Shown piece after piece: positions 51,413-60,959 of a stretch of DNA of 64,000 bases. Numbering within the stretch: the first letter of the stretch is position 1; every line of letters starts with the position of its first letter. This DNA is from Prillingera fragicola. Its lineage: Eukaryota; Basidiomycota; Tremellomycetes; Trichosporonales; Trichosporonaceae. A program made the translations under genes and the position numbers. The notes under the pieces were generated by a model, which saw only the letters and a program-made list of their open reading frames with translations, was not told the DNA's origin and ran no database searches. The stretch is from assembly GCA_002335605.1 (NCBI GenBank), contig BEDY01000003.1, positions 248,001 through 312,000 on the forward strand. Direction: 5' to 3'.

Positions 51413-53504
51413 TCATGCCGAATGCTGCTGGATCCCGTGTTGAGGCGGCATCATGTGGCCCAACCCATGGCTGGGTGCGTGGTGATGCTGGTGAGCGGCG
51501 GCGTGCTGGAGGTCGTGGCCGTTGGCGGGGCAGGGAGCCGGATGCGGCTTGATGGCAGCCATGGCACCGGGCACGAGCTGGCGGAGAAGCTCCGAGTCGA
51601 CGGTCACGGACGGCTCGCCGCGGTCGAGCGCGAGGAGCAGAGTCCAGACATTGTTGACAGGGGCAGTGTCTGGGACGTTGGAGGGGGGTGCGTGGAGAGT
51701 TGAGTTCGGCGCTGGTGGTGGCGTCGGCAGGCCGGTGCCCAGGTTCGCGAGCCAGCCCTTGAGGAAACCTCCTGGGTCCGGGGCGTCAAAGCCCAGCGCG
51801 CTCAGGTCGGGGTGCTGGTGAACATGTCCATTGACTGACGGCGGGCCGTTCTGCACTGATGGTGGACCATGGACTGACGGAGGGTCGTTGTGGACTGACG
51901 GTGGGGCCATGGCCGTGTCGACACCGTTGGCGTCCATGTCAAAGCTAAAGCTCATGTGGCGGACGTGGTCAGTCATAAAGTCTGGCATGTGCCAGTCGTC
52001 GCCGATCATGTCGCCAGAGCCAGTCGAGGATGTAGGGCGCCCAGTAGCCACAGACTCTGTCAGTGCCGATGCGCCACGGGTACTGGGCGGAACAGGCTCG
52101 GTGGGCTCGACCTTTTCCTCTGTAGTGTCGAGCGGCTTTGACAGACCCGACTTTGCTGTAAACAAATGTCAGCGTGTGGCACTGACGCACGGTAGGCTGG
52201 TCACTTACGACTCGTTGTCTTGCGATACTTCCTACTCCTGTTGCGACACGAGATGGGGGAACGGCCGGGCAACTTGTCCGCGATAGCAGTCCACCTCGAG
52301 CCCTTTTCCTCGATGAGCTGGAGCAAGAGTGCATCCTCTATTGCGGACCATGGTTTGGCGGTAAGTTCTGGGGACAGGACGTCTCGCCAACGTTTGGAGA
52401 CTTGGTCGTCTTTGCGTCCTGGAATGCGGAGTGCTGCATCAATGGTTAGCGCTGCAGCGCGGCTAATGTGGAGCATGTTGGCCATGGACCTTGGACCTGG
52501 GAGCAGAAGAATGGACATTGCCGCCGGCCAGCCTGGCTGGTGGGTGGCAAAGACACAGTGGACCGCACGCGGAGAGGAAAGGCTTGGCGCATGCATGTGC
52601 GGGCATGGCAGGCCTGCTTTGCAGCATGCATGGCCGACGGGGCGCCGCAGTGGGGGTTGCGTTTCTCGGAATGCATGGGTTGGATATTGGGGGAGCAGGT
52701 GAAAACACATGCAGGCGATGGCCGCCTCACGCGGGCGGAGCTAAGCGCACAGTGGCGTCTCTTGCCCTTCTTCCTGCGCTCTTGCGTCTCTCGCTGCCGC
52801 GGCAGCGGCTGTTTTGGCCATTTGGCCTGCCCTTGCCGCACTCGGAATGGAATGGATTGGGTTTTCAGAAACCAAAGCAACGAACTCACCGATTTCCTTC
52901 CACTGGGGGCCAAGCTCGGCGTACAGCTGGCGAAGAGCTAGGTCTTCGTCCAGAGACCACTTGCCCTTGCGGACATTGGGGTCGAGGCTATGAAACCATC
53001 GTTTGCGGCAGTCCTGCAGAGAGCGTTAGCAGCTGAAATGGCCGCGGCAGATAAACTCTGGACACTGAGGTATCTCGCCCATGCGGCGCAGCAGTAGCTC
53101 GGCATGCAGCATGATGCAGAGTCACTGTGCTGCACAACACAGCCGACGAGCAACGTCCCCCCACAAGACCAGCTACCCACCTTGTTGGTCCGCCCTGACA
53201 ACCGCGCAGAGATCTTTCCCCACTGCGATGCGGCGCCGCGCGCACACCCAAACTCTGCGACGGCAGCGACGAGCGCGGCGTCCTCCTCTGGCGTCCACCT
53301 GCGCCGTGAACGTGCTGTCGAGGGGCCGGGGCCGTCGGCGGTCTGGGTGTCTGCCGAGCAGTTTGAGATGGTCCGGTCGTAGGCAGCTGGGACGATGCCG
53401 ATACCGACGCCGAGAGCGTTGGTGCTGCTGCCGAGCTGCGGGGGAGCGGGGGCGATGGCGGGGAGGAGAGCCATCGCTGAAGGTAACAAGACGCCTGCGC
53501 TCAT
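51413..53504 (-). CDS. Three-repeat Myb (SANT) DNA-binding protein
   Basis: Exons 53504-53181, 53013-52890, 52433-52209 and 52155-51413, 471 residues. Three Myb repeats follow each other: R1 about 66-117 (RRRWTPEEDAALVAAVAEFG, with W-G-K-I and C-R-K-R-W), R2 about 122-170 (KGKWSLDEDLALRQLYAELG, QVSKRWRDVL), R3 about 173-220 (AKPWSAIEDALLLQLIEEKG, SCRNRSRKY). The regularly spaced tryptophans and the order resemble BAS1-type or cMyb-type regulators, so it is probably a nuclear transcription factor. The C-terminal 250 residues are disordered and contain four short tandem repeats built on PPSV (about 300-322) and a His-rich end. Introns 1 (167 nt) and 2 (456 nt) are unusually long; both interrupt the Myb repeats. 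Confidence 0.9.
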
Positions 53505-54446
53505 GGTAATGTGTGTAATGTGTACACAAGAGAGATGCGCGCGATGGAATATAGGGGGAGGAGGAGGCAGAGCAGATCCGGCCAGCTGGCCGCCTAGTAG
53601 TATAGTGGGCGTAAAAGAGTTCTGGGCGGAGCTAAGGAACAGCGCTGGCTGCTTGCTGCCTGCAGTACGATCTGGTTGCGGAGGCAGCCGAATGGTCTGG
53701 CCCAGGCTGCTCGCTGGCGTCGCAATGTGGGGTTTGGGGGGGGCAGGAGGGAGTTAACGTCAGCCAAAAGAGTAGGTCGAGGGGCGCATAGAAGGGCGCA
53801 AAGTGGGGAGGCTTTCAGGGTCCACGGAGGCTTTCTGGGGGGGTGAGAGATCGTCGCTCGGTCAGGGTCCGATTTGCTTCCGTCTTACGCCATATGGTGG
53901 CCGAGATAGATAGCAGGAATGAGATTATGGTTGTACATGCTGCTTTCGAGTCATTGTGCATGGGCTACTGCGTGTTCATGGTCCATGTGCTTGTTTCTTT
54001 ATGCTGCAGACAGGTGCAGCAGGATCCACGATCGCAACAGATCCGACGTTGGCATGATGGATCGCTGGCAAAAGGGCACTACAACGTGGCATCAATCGCG
54101 CTAAACACTACGCCACAATGACCATCTCTACAAAGTTATGCTCGGCGGAGTGCTGACATGTGAGCTTCGGAAGCGCTGTTAGCTGTTGCTGTTGCCGCCG
54201 AGCACGACAAACGTGGGAGCATGTGAAGTGGAGCGAGCGCACGACTCCTAGGCATTGTCAGAATAGCCTAATCGTAATTGGTTATTACTACCAAATTGGT
54301 CGCATTTAAGGCGGCGTATAGAATATCGATAACGACTACACTCTTATCATTGGAGCCTTGCTCCACTAGCCGTTGCAACAGCGTCCATTCAATGTCCATT
54401 CACAGTGTCCATGCGGCATCGTCGGGTGGGCCAGTCGGCCGACCTT
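53505..54446. other. Intergenic region
   Basis: 942 nt upstream of the Myb gene and downstream of the lectin gene, both minus-strand. Frames at 53395-53757 and 53843-54121 carry no domain. No RNA gene or repeat was recognised. Confidence 0.4.
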
Positions 54447-54984
54447 TCAATACGACCACTGCTGGTTCTTGTTCCCGTCATAGCACTGCCACGTCTGGAC
54501 CTTGTTCCAGTTCTGCTTCTGCCCGTCCCTCAGGTCGAGGCATTGACCTGTGACATGTCAGCCTTCGTACACAGTAACTCCACCCACCAGCAGAATCAAT
54601 GAACCTGCCATTGTCCAGTGCCCAAGCCTGCCTGCCATAGTCGAGTGCCCAAGTCTGGTTCTCCCCGCCACAAGACCTGAGGAAGACACCGGCGCCGTTG
54701 GCGTCGGCACGGCGGGTGAGGCAGAAGCGCTCCTCAGCGCTGCCGCCGAGCCAGAAGAAGATGTCAGTTGAGATAGACAGTACTCCCCAGTCCTGCGCCG
54801 GGGTGCCGTTGCATTCGTAGCTGTAGGGTGTCAGTGGGACAAAGAAGTGGAGAGGGTACATTTGGACACGAGTGCCGTCTTGGAGCGCGCCCTTGGCGGC
54901 GTCGAGGCACCAATAGGTGTCGCCGTTGGGGTGGATTCCGAAGGCTGCTGCGGTTGCGGCCAGTAGGGGGAGAAGGGCAAGCAT
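54447..54984 (-). CDS. Small secreted ricin-B-type beta-trefoil lectin
   Basis: Exons 54984-54860, 54820-54588 and 54547-54447, 152 residues. A cleavable signal peptide (MLALLPLLAATAAAFG) is followed by a single beta-trefoil carbohydrate-binding domain: YWCLDAAKGALQDGTRVQIY, ECNGTPAQDW, ERFCLTRRADANGAGVFLRS, ENQTWALD, GQCLDLRDG and NKNQQWSY, i.e. the repeated C-L-D and Q-x-W pattern. Only the binding domain is present, with no attached enzyme, so it would be an extracellular sugar-binding protein. Near residues 104-121 a nine-residue unit is duplicated in tandem (27 nt at 54604-54657). A stretch after QDW (VLSISTDIFFWLGG) is unusual for the fold and might be a retained intron, though ordinary splice sites would need an alternative AG. 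Confidence 0.8.
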
Positions 54985-57192
54985 GTCTTTGAGTCTGGGA
55001 TGTGGTTAGGCTTAGTTGTCTGTGAGTGATAGTTTGGCAGGGTGGACGCTGGGAACTCCTTGCGCAGGTCATTCTTTTATGCCCTTCTCAAGACGTTGCT
55101 GTTCGAGCAGGTCATGTGGCAAGATGGCGATTGCGACAGCCTCTGAAATAAAGGCAGTGCATGAACTGGCCTCGGCGTTGTAGACTGTGCCGCAGGACAC
55201 GAGAGACACTTGCCTGCCTCGTCTCCGTGCAGCTCCCAACTCCAACAGAGTACAACGAGGTCGCGGCGGCATCGCGCGCACTCATTTCTTGGCATGCATA
55301 CGTGCGCATTCTGCCTTCATGCAAGCTCCATTGGTGGTATCAGTGGAGCTCCCATACTACCTTTCGTCAGTCTAGTAACCTTAACGACGCGCACAGTACG
55401 GCTTGACAACGATACGCATACATACACTTGGTCCACCTTCAGTCCACACCAACTCTAATCCCGGTCGACCTTCACTCCACAATAACTCTAATCCAAAGTC
55501 ATGTGCAGAACCCAACCTGCACCGCCACAGCTCCATCCACCCAAGAGGAACGCAGCTAGCATCTGCCACATGCCACACCTGCCACAAACCACCCATCCAT
55601 GAACGGCAACCACTACCCGCCATGAACAGCACCACTACCCGCCAGGTTGCGGCAGAAACCTGCGGCCCCAAACCTCGGCATCCAAACCGCCCCGTGCCTC
55701 CGATCCGTTCCAGCCAGGCGAACCCCAACCCTTGAACTCTTCGGGCGGAACTCGATACCGCCCAACAGCAGAGGATTCGGAGGCTCGGAGGCTCCCCGGG
55801 CACAGCAGAGCGGAATGCCTCTTGTACCCTGACGACTCATTTCCTCTCCTCTCCTGCCAGTGCTGCGGCAGCCGGACCGGTGTTCCGTGGCTGGAGTCGG
55901 GTTTGGGCTCTTCGGACTCGATCAATCGACCTCGGCACAAACCTCGGCACAGCTCCGCGCACAGTGCCAGCCGGAACGGTTGATCGTATGTACGTGTTTG
56001 GCGGGCGGCTGGTGGCATCGGAACACTGTTACGCCGGTAGAGAGCGGCAGACACCGGAGCGTTGTGTTGTTTCCCGGTGCGTATGGAGATGGTGCCATAG
56101 TGGGCATGCTGAGGGGGGTAGGCTAAAGGCGGGATCCCGAGCGAGCAACAAAGCTTGGTCCTATTCGGCTGGCGGCCACGCAGGTGGCCCATGCCGCTGG
56201 GCTGCTCGCTGTTGTGCGGCAAGTGCTGGGGATCGACAGGGCCTTGCCCCGCGGCACAGTGGCAGGAACGAAAGTTGTGCGGCCAGGGGCTCGCTTGCAT
56301 TTCTACTGTTCTGCTCATGTCGCGACCTGGCCAGGATGACGAAGAGTGGGTTTGCTTACGTGGCGGGTGTGGCACTGTGAGCGAGCGTGTTGGTGGTGTC
56401 TTGGACGTTGATCCAGAGTTGTGATATTGTTGTTGGCCATTGTGGCAGACGTCTAGGCGACGTCGGGCTTGCTGTCAAACTGCCCCGCCGCGCTTGACAT
56501 CTCAGTCAGTGCTGAACATTCCGAAATGCTTTGGGGGACACTCGGGTTGCCACCGACTTTCAGTAGGCTCGAGGCCATTAGCAGTGGCTCTGATGGCGAG
56601 CAGAGCAGGGGAATATTCTTATCGCGACCGGATCTAGTTCGCTTACAGGCTAGCGCTGACCTAACGTAGTCGTGGCCATGTTATACACGGCTTCGTTTGG
56701 ATCTTGGCGCCGGCTGTGGGGTGTCTGGTTGGGAACATTGGCCACTCTGATAAGGCTGGCAGTGGCCAATGTGGTAGCCGCGAAACGAGGCATGTGGACA
56801 TGCTCAGAGTAACGCAAGACGCATGCGACATGTGCTGATTGATTTACGAGTTAGCAGCTGTAGGCGTGGCATGCATGGTTTGTATGCCTGCTTGCTGGTA
56901 CTGTGTCGGCCGCCGCGGGGACGATGTGTGGCCATGAACGGACACATGGCTCGAGCGCGGTTCTCAGTGGGGCTGACAGTTGGTTCCCGGTTCTTCAGAC
57001 GTCCAACGTCTTGGAAAGGTGCAGCCAACCGACTAGCAGGCTGAATCTGCTGCAACCACGCTGTGCACAGCATGGCCAACAGTTCCTTGTCATCATCTGT
57101 CATCATTGACTGTGGCACCTCGTTCCAGCATTGACGCCAACGACACTCGTGCAAGTCAATGCCACGGCTGCAACAGGAGGTGACAGAAGTGA
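54985..57192. other. Gene-poor region
   Basis: 2.2 kb upstream of the lectin gene. Frames at 55381-55803 and 55635-56375 (minus) and 55880-56380 (plus) overlap each other and have no domain or splice partner. Local sequence is rich in short repeated words (for example AACCTCGGCACA twice near 55935). The part nearest 54984 should hold the lectin promoter. Confidence 0.4.
55430..55495. repeat. Tandem duplication, 2 x 33 nt
   Basis: Units 55430-55462 and 55463-55495 both begin GGTC and contain ACCTTCA-TCCACA and AACTCTAATCC at matching positions, with a few mismatches. Confidence 0.75.
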
Positions 57193-58170
57193 ACGGCCCA
57201 TACGGGGCCTATTCATAGCCAACAAAGAGCTTTCTACCAATACTACGAACTCGCCGGCGCCCCGAGGGGCAAGCCGAAGGCGGAGTGTCGAGGGTACGAG
57301 CGAAAAAGCCGCGATTGCCAAGGCCGTCTAACGGATGGTGTAAGTCGACGCGGGGGTTACGAACAAGTTTTTGATACACGCGTTGCCGAAGCTGCATCTA
57401 TCAGTACTGGTCCACCAAAGGCAGGACATACCGGAGCGAAATATCGATTAGCAAAGAATGCAAAGACGAAGCGCGAAGAGCTGCCGAGCCGTTTTTCAGT
57501 CGACGGGCGAGCAAGTCGGGATTCGTCCAGCGTTCTACCACTGGCACACTTGCTCAGCATCGTTGCCTCTCAAAGCAATATACGCGTACCGGGTGATCAG
57601 CCCTTGCGTCTATGTGGATGCCAATGTGAGTGTGCCGGGCCCAGGATCTTGGGGCGTGCGCCAAGTTTTAAGCGCTCATGTCGGGCCTGTTCGTTGAGGC
57701 GGGCGCAGGCTGCGTGTCGGAGCCGGGAGGGCCGCAGCGGGCGGGCCATGGGGGTGAGGCGGGCGCACCTGTGCGGCGAGCCGGGAGGGCGGGCACAGTG
57801 TCGGCCCATGGGGTTGTGGGGAGCGCAACTGCGCGTCGGTGCCGGGAGGGCGGCCGCAGTGGGTCGGGCCATGGGGTTGAGGCTGGCGCTGAGCGCCGTC
57901 GTGCCGGGCCTAGACGTTGAGGCGGGCGCTTCTGCGCGTCGATGCCGGGAGGGCGGCCGCAGAGGTCGGGCCGTGGGGTTGTGGCGTGCGCGTGTGCGCG
58001 GCGGGCCATGGGGTTGTGGCGTGCGCGGTGTCGCCCCATGGGGTTGTGGGGGGCGCTACTGCGCGTCGAGCCGGGAGGGCAGCGCAGAGCCGGCCCATAT
58101 ATCTTGTGGGAGGCGCTTCTGCGCGTCGATGCCGAGAGGGCGGCCGCAGAGAGTCGGGCCATGGGGTTGA
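57193..58170 (+). other. Long open frame without a start codon, running into the tandem array
   Basis: The plus strand is open for about 326 codons after a TGA at 57190-57192, with no ATG, GTG or TTG until 57550. Its first 120 codons lie before the array, at ordinary base composition, and read RAFYQYYELAGAPRGKPKAE and VFDTRVAEAASISTGPPKAG. The remainder is array sequence, where several frames are open because stop codons are rare. It could be an internal exon or a decayed gene. I recognise no domain. Confidence 0.25.
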
Positions 58171-58640
58171 GGCGGGCGCGGGATGCGCACTGTCGGGCCT
58201 GGACGTTGAGGCGCGCGCAGCTGCGTGTCGATGCCGGGAGGGCGGACGCAGGGCCGGGCCATGGGGTTGTGGCGTGCGCGTATCGCGCAGTCGGGCCAGG
58301 TGTCTTGTGGCGCGCGCGGTGGCGGGCCTAGACGTTGAGGCGGGCGGCGCTGCGTGGCGATGCCGGGAGGGCGGACGCAGTGTCGGGCCATGGATTGTGG
58401 CAGGCAGGTGACGGGCCATGGGGTTGAGGCTGATGTCGCTGCGTGGCGATGCCGAGGGGGCGGACGCAGTGTCGGGCCATTGGTTGTGGCGTGCGCTTGC
58501 GCGCTGGCGTGCCGGGCCTATGCGTTGAGGCTGGAGTCATTGTGCGTCGAGCCGGGAGGGCGGGCACATGTCGGGCCATGTGGTTGTGGCTGGCGCTGAC
58601 TGCGTGTCGTGCCGAGAGGGCGGACGCAGTGCGCGGGGTG
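57681..58640. repeat. GC-rich tandem array, about 19 degenerate units of two classes
   Basis: About 960 nt are built from units that start TCGGGCC-ATGGGGTTG (or TCGGGCC-TAGACGTTG) and continue GAGGCGGGCGC or GTGGCGTGCGC. Long units (about 56-64 nt) then add CTGCGCGTCGATGCCGGGAG and GGCGGCCGCAG; short units (about 29-42 nt) lack that second part and often alternate with the long ones. Examples of long-unit starts: 57681, 57801, 58199, 58259 region. No unique spacers occur between units. The array is open in several frames on both strands and is entered from the right by the spliced minus-strand gene. Confidence 0.9.
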
Positions 58641-58847
58641 AGAGACGTACCTGGTTGTTAGTAATACCCGCGAACACGCACAATGTGCTTCAAGTGTTGG
58701 GGTCTCGACGCGGGGTCGTGTGCGTTGGGTGAGTGTTGGACAGAGAAGATGCAGCGCGCTGGCCGAACGACGAGGTGATCCGAAGAGGGTATAACTCGAG
58801 CGTCGCGGAGCGGGGGGTAGAGTTGGATGGGTATGGGGGGAAGACAT
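58328..58847 (-). CDS. Spliced gene whose second exon is tandem-array sequence
   Basis: Exon 1 is 58847-58682 (MSSPHTHPTLPPAPRRSSYT...), intron 58681-58651, exon 2 58650-58328, 162 residues. The 31-nt intron has a GTGCGT donor, a perfect TACTAAC branch site and CAG acceptor, and the join keeps frame to a TAG. A TATA-like TATATTAA is about 165 nt upstream of the ATG. Exon 1 is Ser/Pro/Arg-rich. Exon 2 consists of array units, giving degenerate repeats such as ARHVPALPARR and PQPMARHCVRPLG. The transcript signals are good; that the peptide is functional is doubtful, because array DNA is open in other frames too. It may equally be a non-coding transcript. Confidence 0.42.
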
Positions 58848-59010
58848 GACCAAAGACTACAACGGTGGTGGGCGAGGGGAATGGAGTGGAAAGGGGTATG
58901 AAGCCAAGCCAAGCCAGACAACCAAGCGATAAACCAAGAGACCCGACGAAAGGTGCTATGAGATGAGAACGAGTCGTGGGTGATGGCAAGAGTGAGAAGG
59001 GGGCGGCGAG

Positions 59011-59020
59011 GTTAATATAG
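59011..59020 (-). promoter_or_regulatory. TATA-like box for the minus-strand array transcript
   Basis: The minus strand reads CTATATTAAC, about 165 nt before the ATG at 58847. A pyrimidine-rich leader follows. Confidence 0.45.
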
Positions 59021-60112
59021 GATTCTGGGGGGTGGGCGGTGCCACTTGCTGTGATTGGGTGCAGGTGGAATCTCCCCATGACATTGGTGGCTGCTGCCTG
59101 GGTGTACGCAGGTCGGACGACAAGGTCAAGTGACCACTGCTCCCCGGCTCCACAACCCACCGAGATAGGCAGTGCCACACTCCGATGAGCTGCAGGTACA
59201 GAGACCCAACGGCGGAGAACTACCCCGATTGATTGTTAGGAACGTTGTCATTAGTGCAGGGTCAGTGACACGACGAGATCATTACCGAAAGCCTTTTGGA
59301 CTGTGACACTGCTGTCGTCGATGGTCACCAAAGGCTCTTTGGTGGCGAATAGTGCCACTCTCACCACCCAGCTCCAACTTTCCCACGGGTGTCATTTCTC
59401 GGAGACGGGAGTATTTTATTTGGTTCCATGTCGATCACCTCTTTTGTGGCAGCCTTATTGTTCAAGAATCGACGGGTGCATGCGTAGTGCATGGCGTGGG
59501 ATGTCGGAGAGCTCAACAAGAAGCATGCAGACTGCGAGTGAGTACGTCTTGGCGCCTGCTCGGGAGCACTCACTCTTTGGCACCTCCTCGTGGCTCCATC
59601 AAGTAGCCAGACTAGTCTCCCACGGGACGCTACTCGTCAGATCCGTAGCACGTCGTGTGGACTCACCGCAACGATCCCATCGCGTTTATCAGCTATCCAC
59701 ATGGGATCGACAAAGGCCTGGGGACAACCAGGCCGAGACCATCGTTGGTCATCGGGACAAGCAGTGACTGAGGCAATGCCCGATAGCCAAGCTTCTCACA
59801 CTTCTATTCCTGCCCTTCTCCCTTCCCATCTTCGGCCCACACACCGCCAGGGACAACTGACGCTGTGGCGCAATCGCACATTCAGTGGCCTTCAGTCATA
59901 ACTTGCGCTCACCGTGCCCACTCTCCTCGTCAGCCAGCCATGCAGGTCATCAGCCTCGGCCATGGGGCACAGACCTCACTGCACCAGCGCCCACCTTGCT
60001 CACCTTGACCCTCTCAGCGTGCGTACCTCTTTCCCAATCTCTCGCCGCCTTGCCCACTGTTCTCACGACGAAACAAGCCGCACACGCCAGATCGGGATAC
60101 TCTGACCTACCT

Positions 60113-60120
60113 GATATAAG
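60113..60120 (+). promoter_or_regulatory. TATA box of the Cys-rich gene
   Basis: GATATAAG lies 61 nt before the ATG at 60181. Confidence 0.5.
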
Positions 60121-60180
60121 CACCCCTCACGTCCCCCCGTTCGCCACCCCCAAACTCAACCATCTCCCAGCAGCATTGCC

Positions 60181-60636
60181 ATGGCGACTGAAATCTCCTC
60201 TGCACCGGCACCACCAGCACCAACCCACCTCCCCATGGAGGGCACGATACGCACAAACCCGACGCAACGCTCTCCACGGGTCGCATCACCCCTCCCCATC
60301 CGCGCCACCGAGCCGCCCGACACCCCAGCCTGCCCGCACCCAACCAACCCCAACACGTCCACCAACACCATGACCACCGCGGTCCCACAAGCACCACTCC
60401 TCCCAACGCAGTGCCACGGCTTTGTCCTGGCCAACACCCTCCCGCACTGCCCCGCCGCCGTTGCGCACGACGCATTTGCGCTCGTCCCCTGCCCCCACCA
60501 GCCGGTCGCGCCTGTGCGTCCTTGCCGGGCGTGTGCGGGTGGGCCGGGTGTTGAGCGGCATGATAGTGCTTGTTCGCTTGGGGGGTACTGTGTGATGCAT
60601 TGGTGTGGGGGGTGTAAGCGGGCTAGAAGCAGGTAG
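60181..60636 (+). CDS. Small protein with Cys/His-rich C terminus
   Basis: A single exon, 151 residues, starting MATEISSAPAPPAPTHLPME in good context (GCCATGG) with a TATA box 61 nt upstream. The first 75 residues are Pro/Thr-rich and disordered. The C-terminal half contains about ten cysteines and several histidines in a compact arrangement (TQCHGF, LPHCP, VPCPHQP, PCRACAGG, HDSACSLGGYC, MHWCGGCKRA), which suggests one or two zinc-binding sites, though the spacing fits no finger class I know. No signal peptide, so the cysteines are probably cytosolic or nuclear metal ligands rather than disulfides. It ends with a basic KRARSR. Function unknown. Confidence 0.62.
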   Translation: MATEISSAPAPPAPTHLPMEGTIRTNPTQRSPRVASPLPIRATEPPDTPACPHPTNPNTSTNTMTTAVPQAPLLPTQCHGFVLANTLPHCPAAVAHDAFALVPCPHQPVAPVRPCRACAGGPGVERHDSACSLGGYCVMHWCGGCKRARSR

Positions 60637-60959
60637 CTGCAGCGTGTTTGGGTGGCGGCGTAGATCTTCTCTCCTGTTAGTCGTTCCACTTTATAGTTTG
60701 TGATCATTGTGATTGTACACGTTGTAGATGTATGTGAGATATGTAGATGGTCAAGAGTGCATGTATGCATAGGACAACATGTCAGCAACAACCAACAACA
60801 ACATGTTCACTCATCCAATTGTGCCACGAGGGTATAATCCCGATCGGCGATTTTTTCTGGCAAGTGCGCCCCCTGCCTGTCCGCTGGCAAGGCTCAACTT
60901 CGAGCTCATTGTGCTGCTCGTCTTGCTCCTCCACACCTTATACCCCCAAAACATACATC
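60637..60959. other. Intergenic region, eIF3b promoter
   Basis: 323 nt upstream of eIF3b. The last 60 nt before the ATG are pyrimidine-rich (CTCGTCTTGCTCCTCC), as is usual for translation-factor genes. No other feature. Confidence 0.45.

Larger units (their letters stand above)
58848..60180. other. Intergenic region (divergent promoters)
   Basis: 1.3 kb between the array-associated minus-strand gene and the Cys-rich gene at 60181. Apart from TATA boxes at 59011 and 60113 no feature was recognised. Frames at 59303-59767 and 59590-59901 overlap and lack domains. Confidence 0.4.

Noticed and set aside
55635..56380. Frames of about 160-246 codons on both strands
   Set aside because: Mutually overlapping, Cys/Arg/Ser-rich without domain; explained by the GC-rich composition.
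57681..58640. Array considered as a CRISPR array
   Set aside because: Units are degenerate, abut each other without unique spacers, and the genome is eukaryotic.
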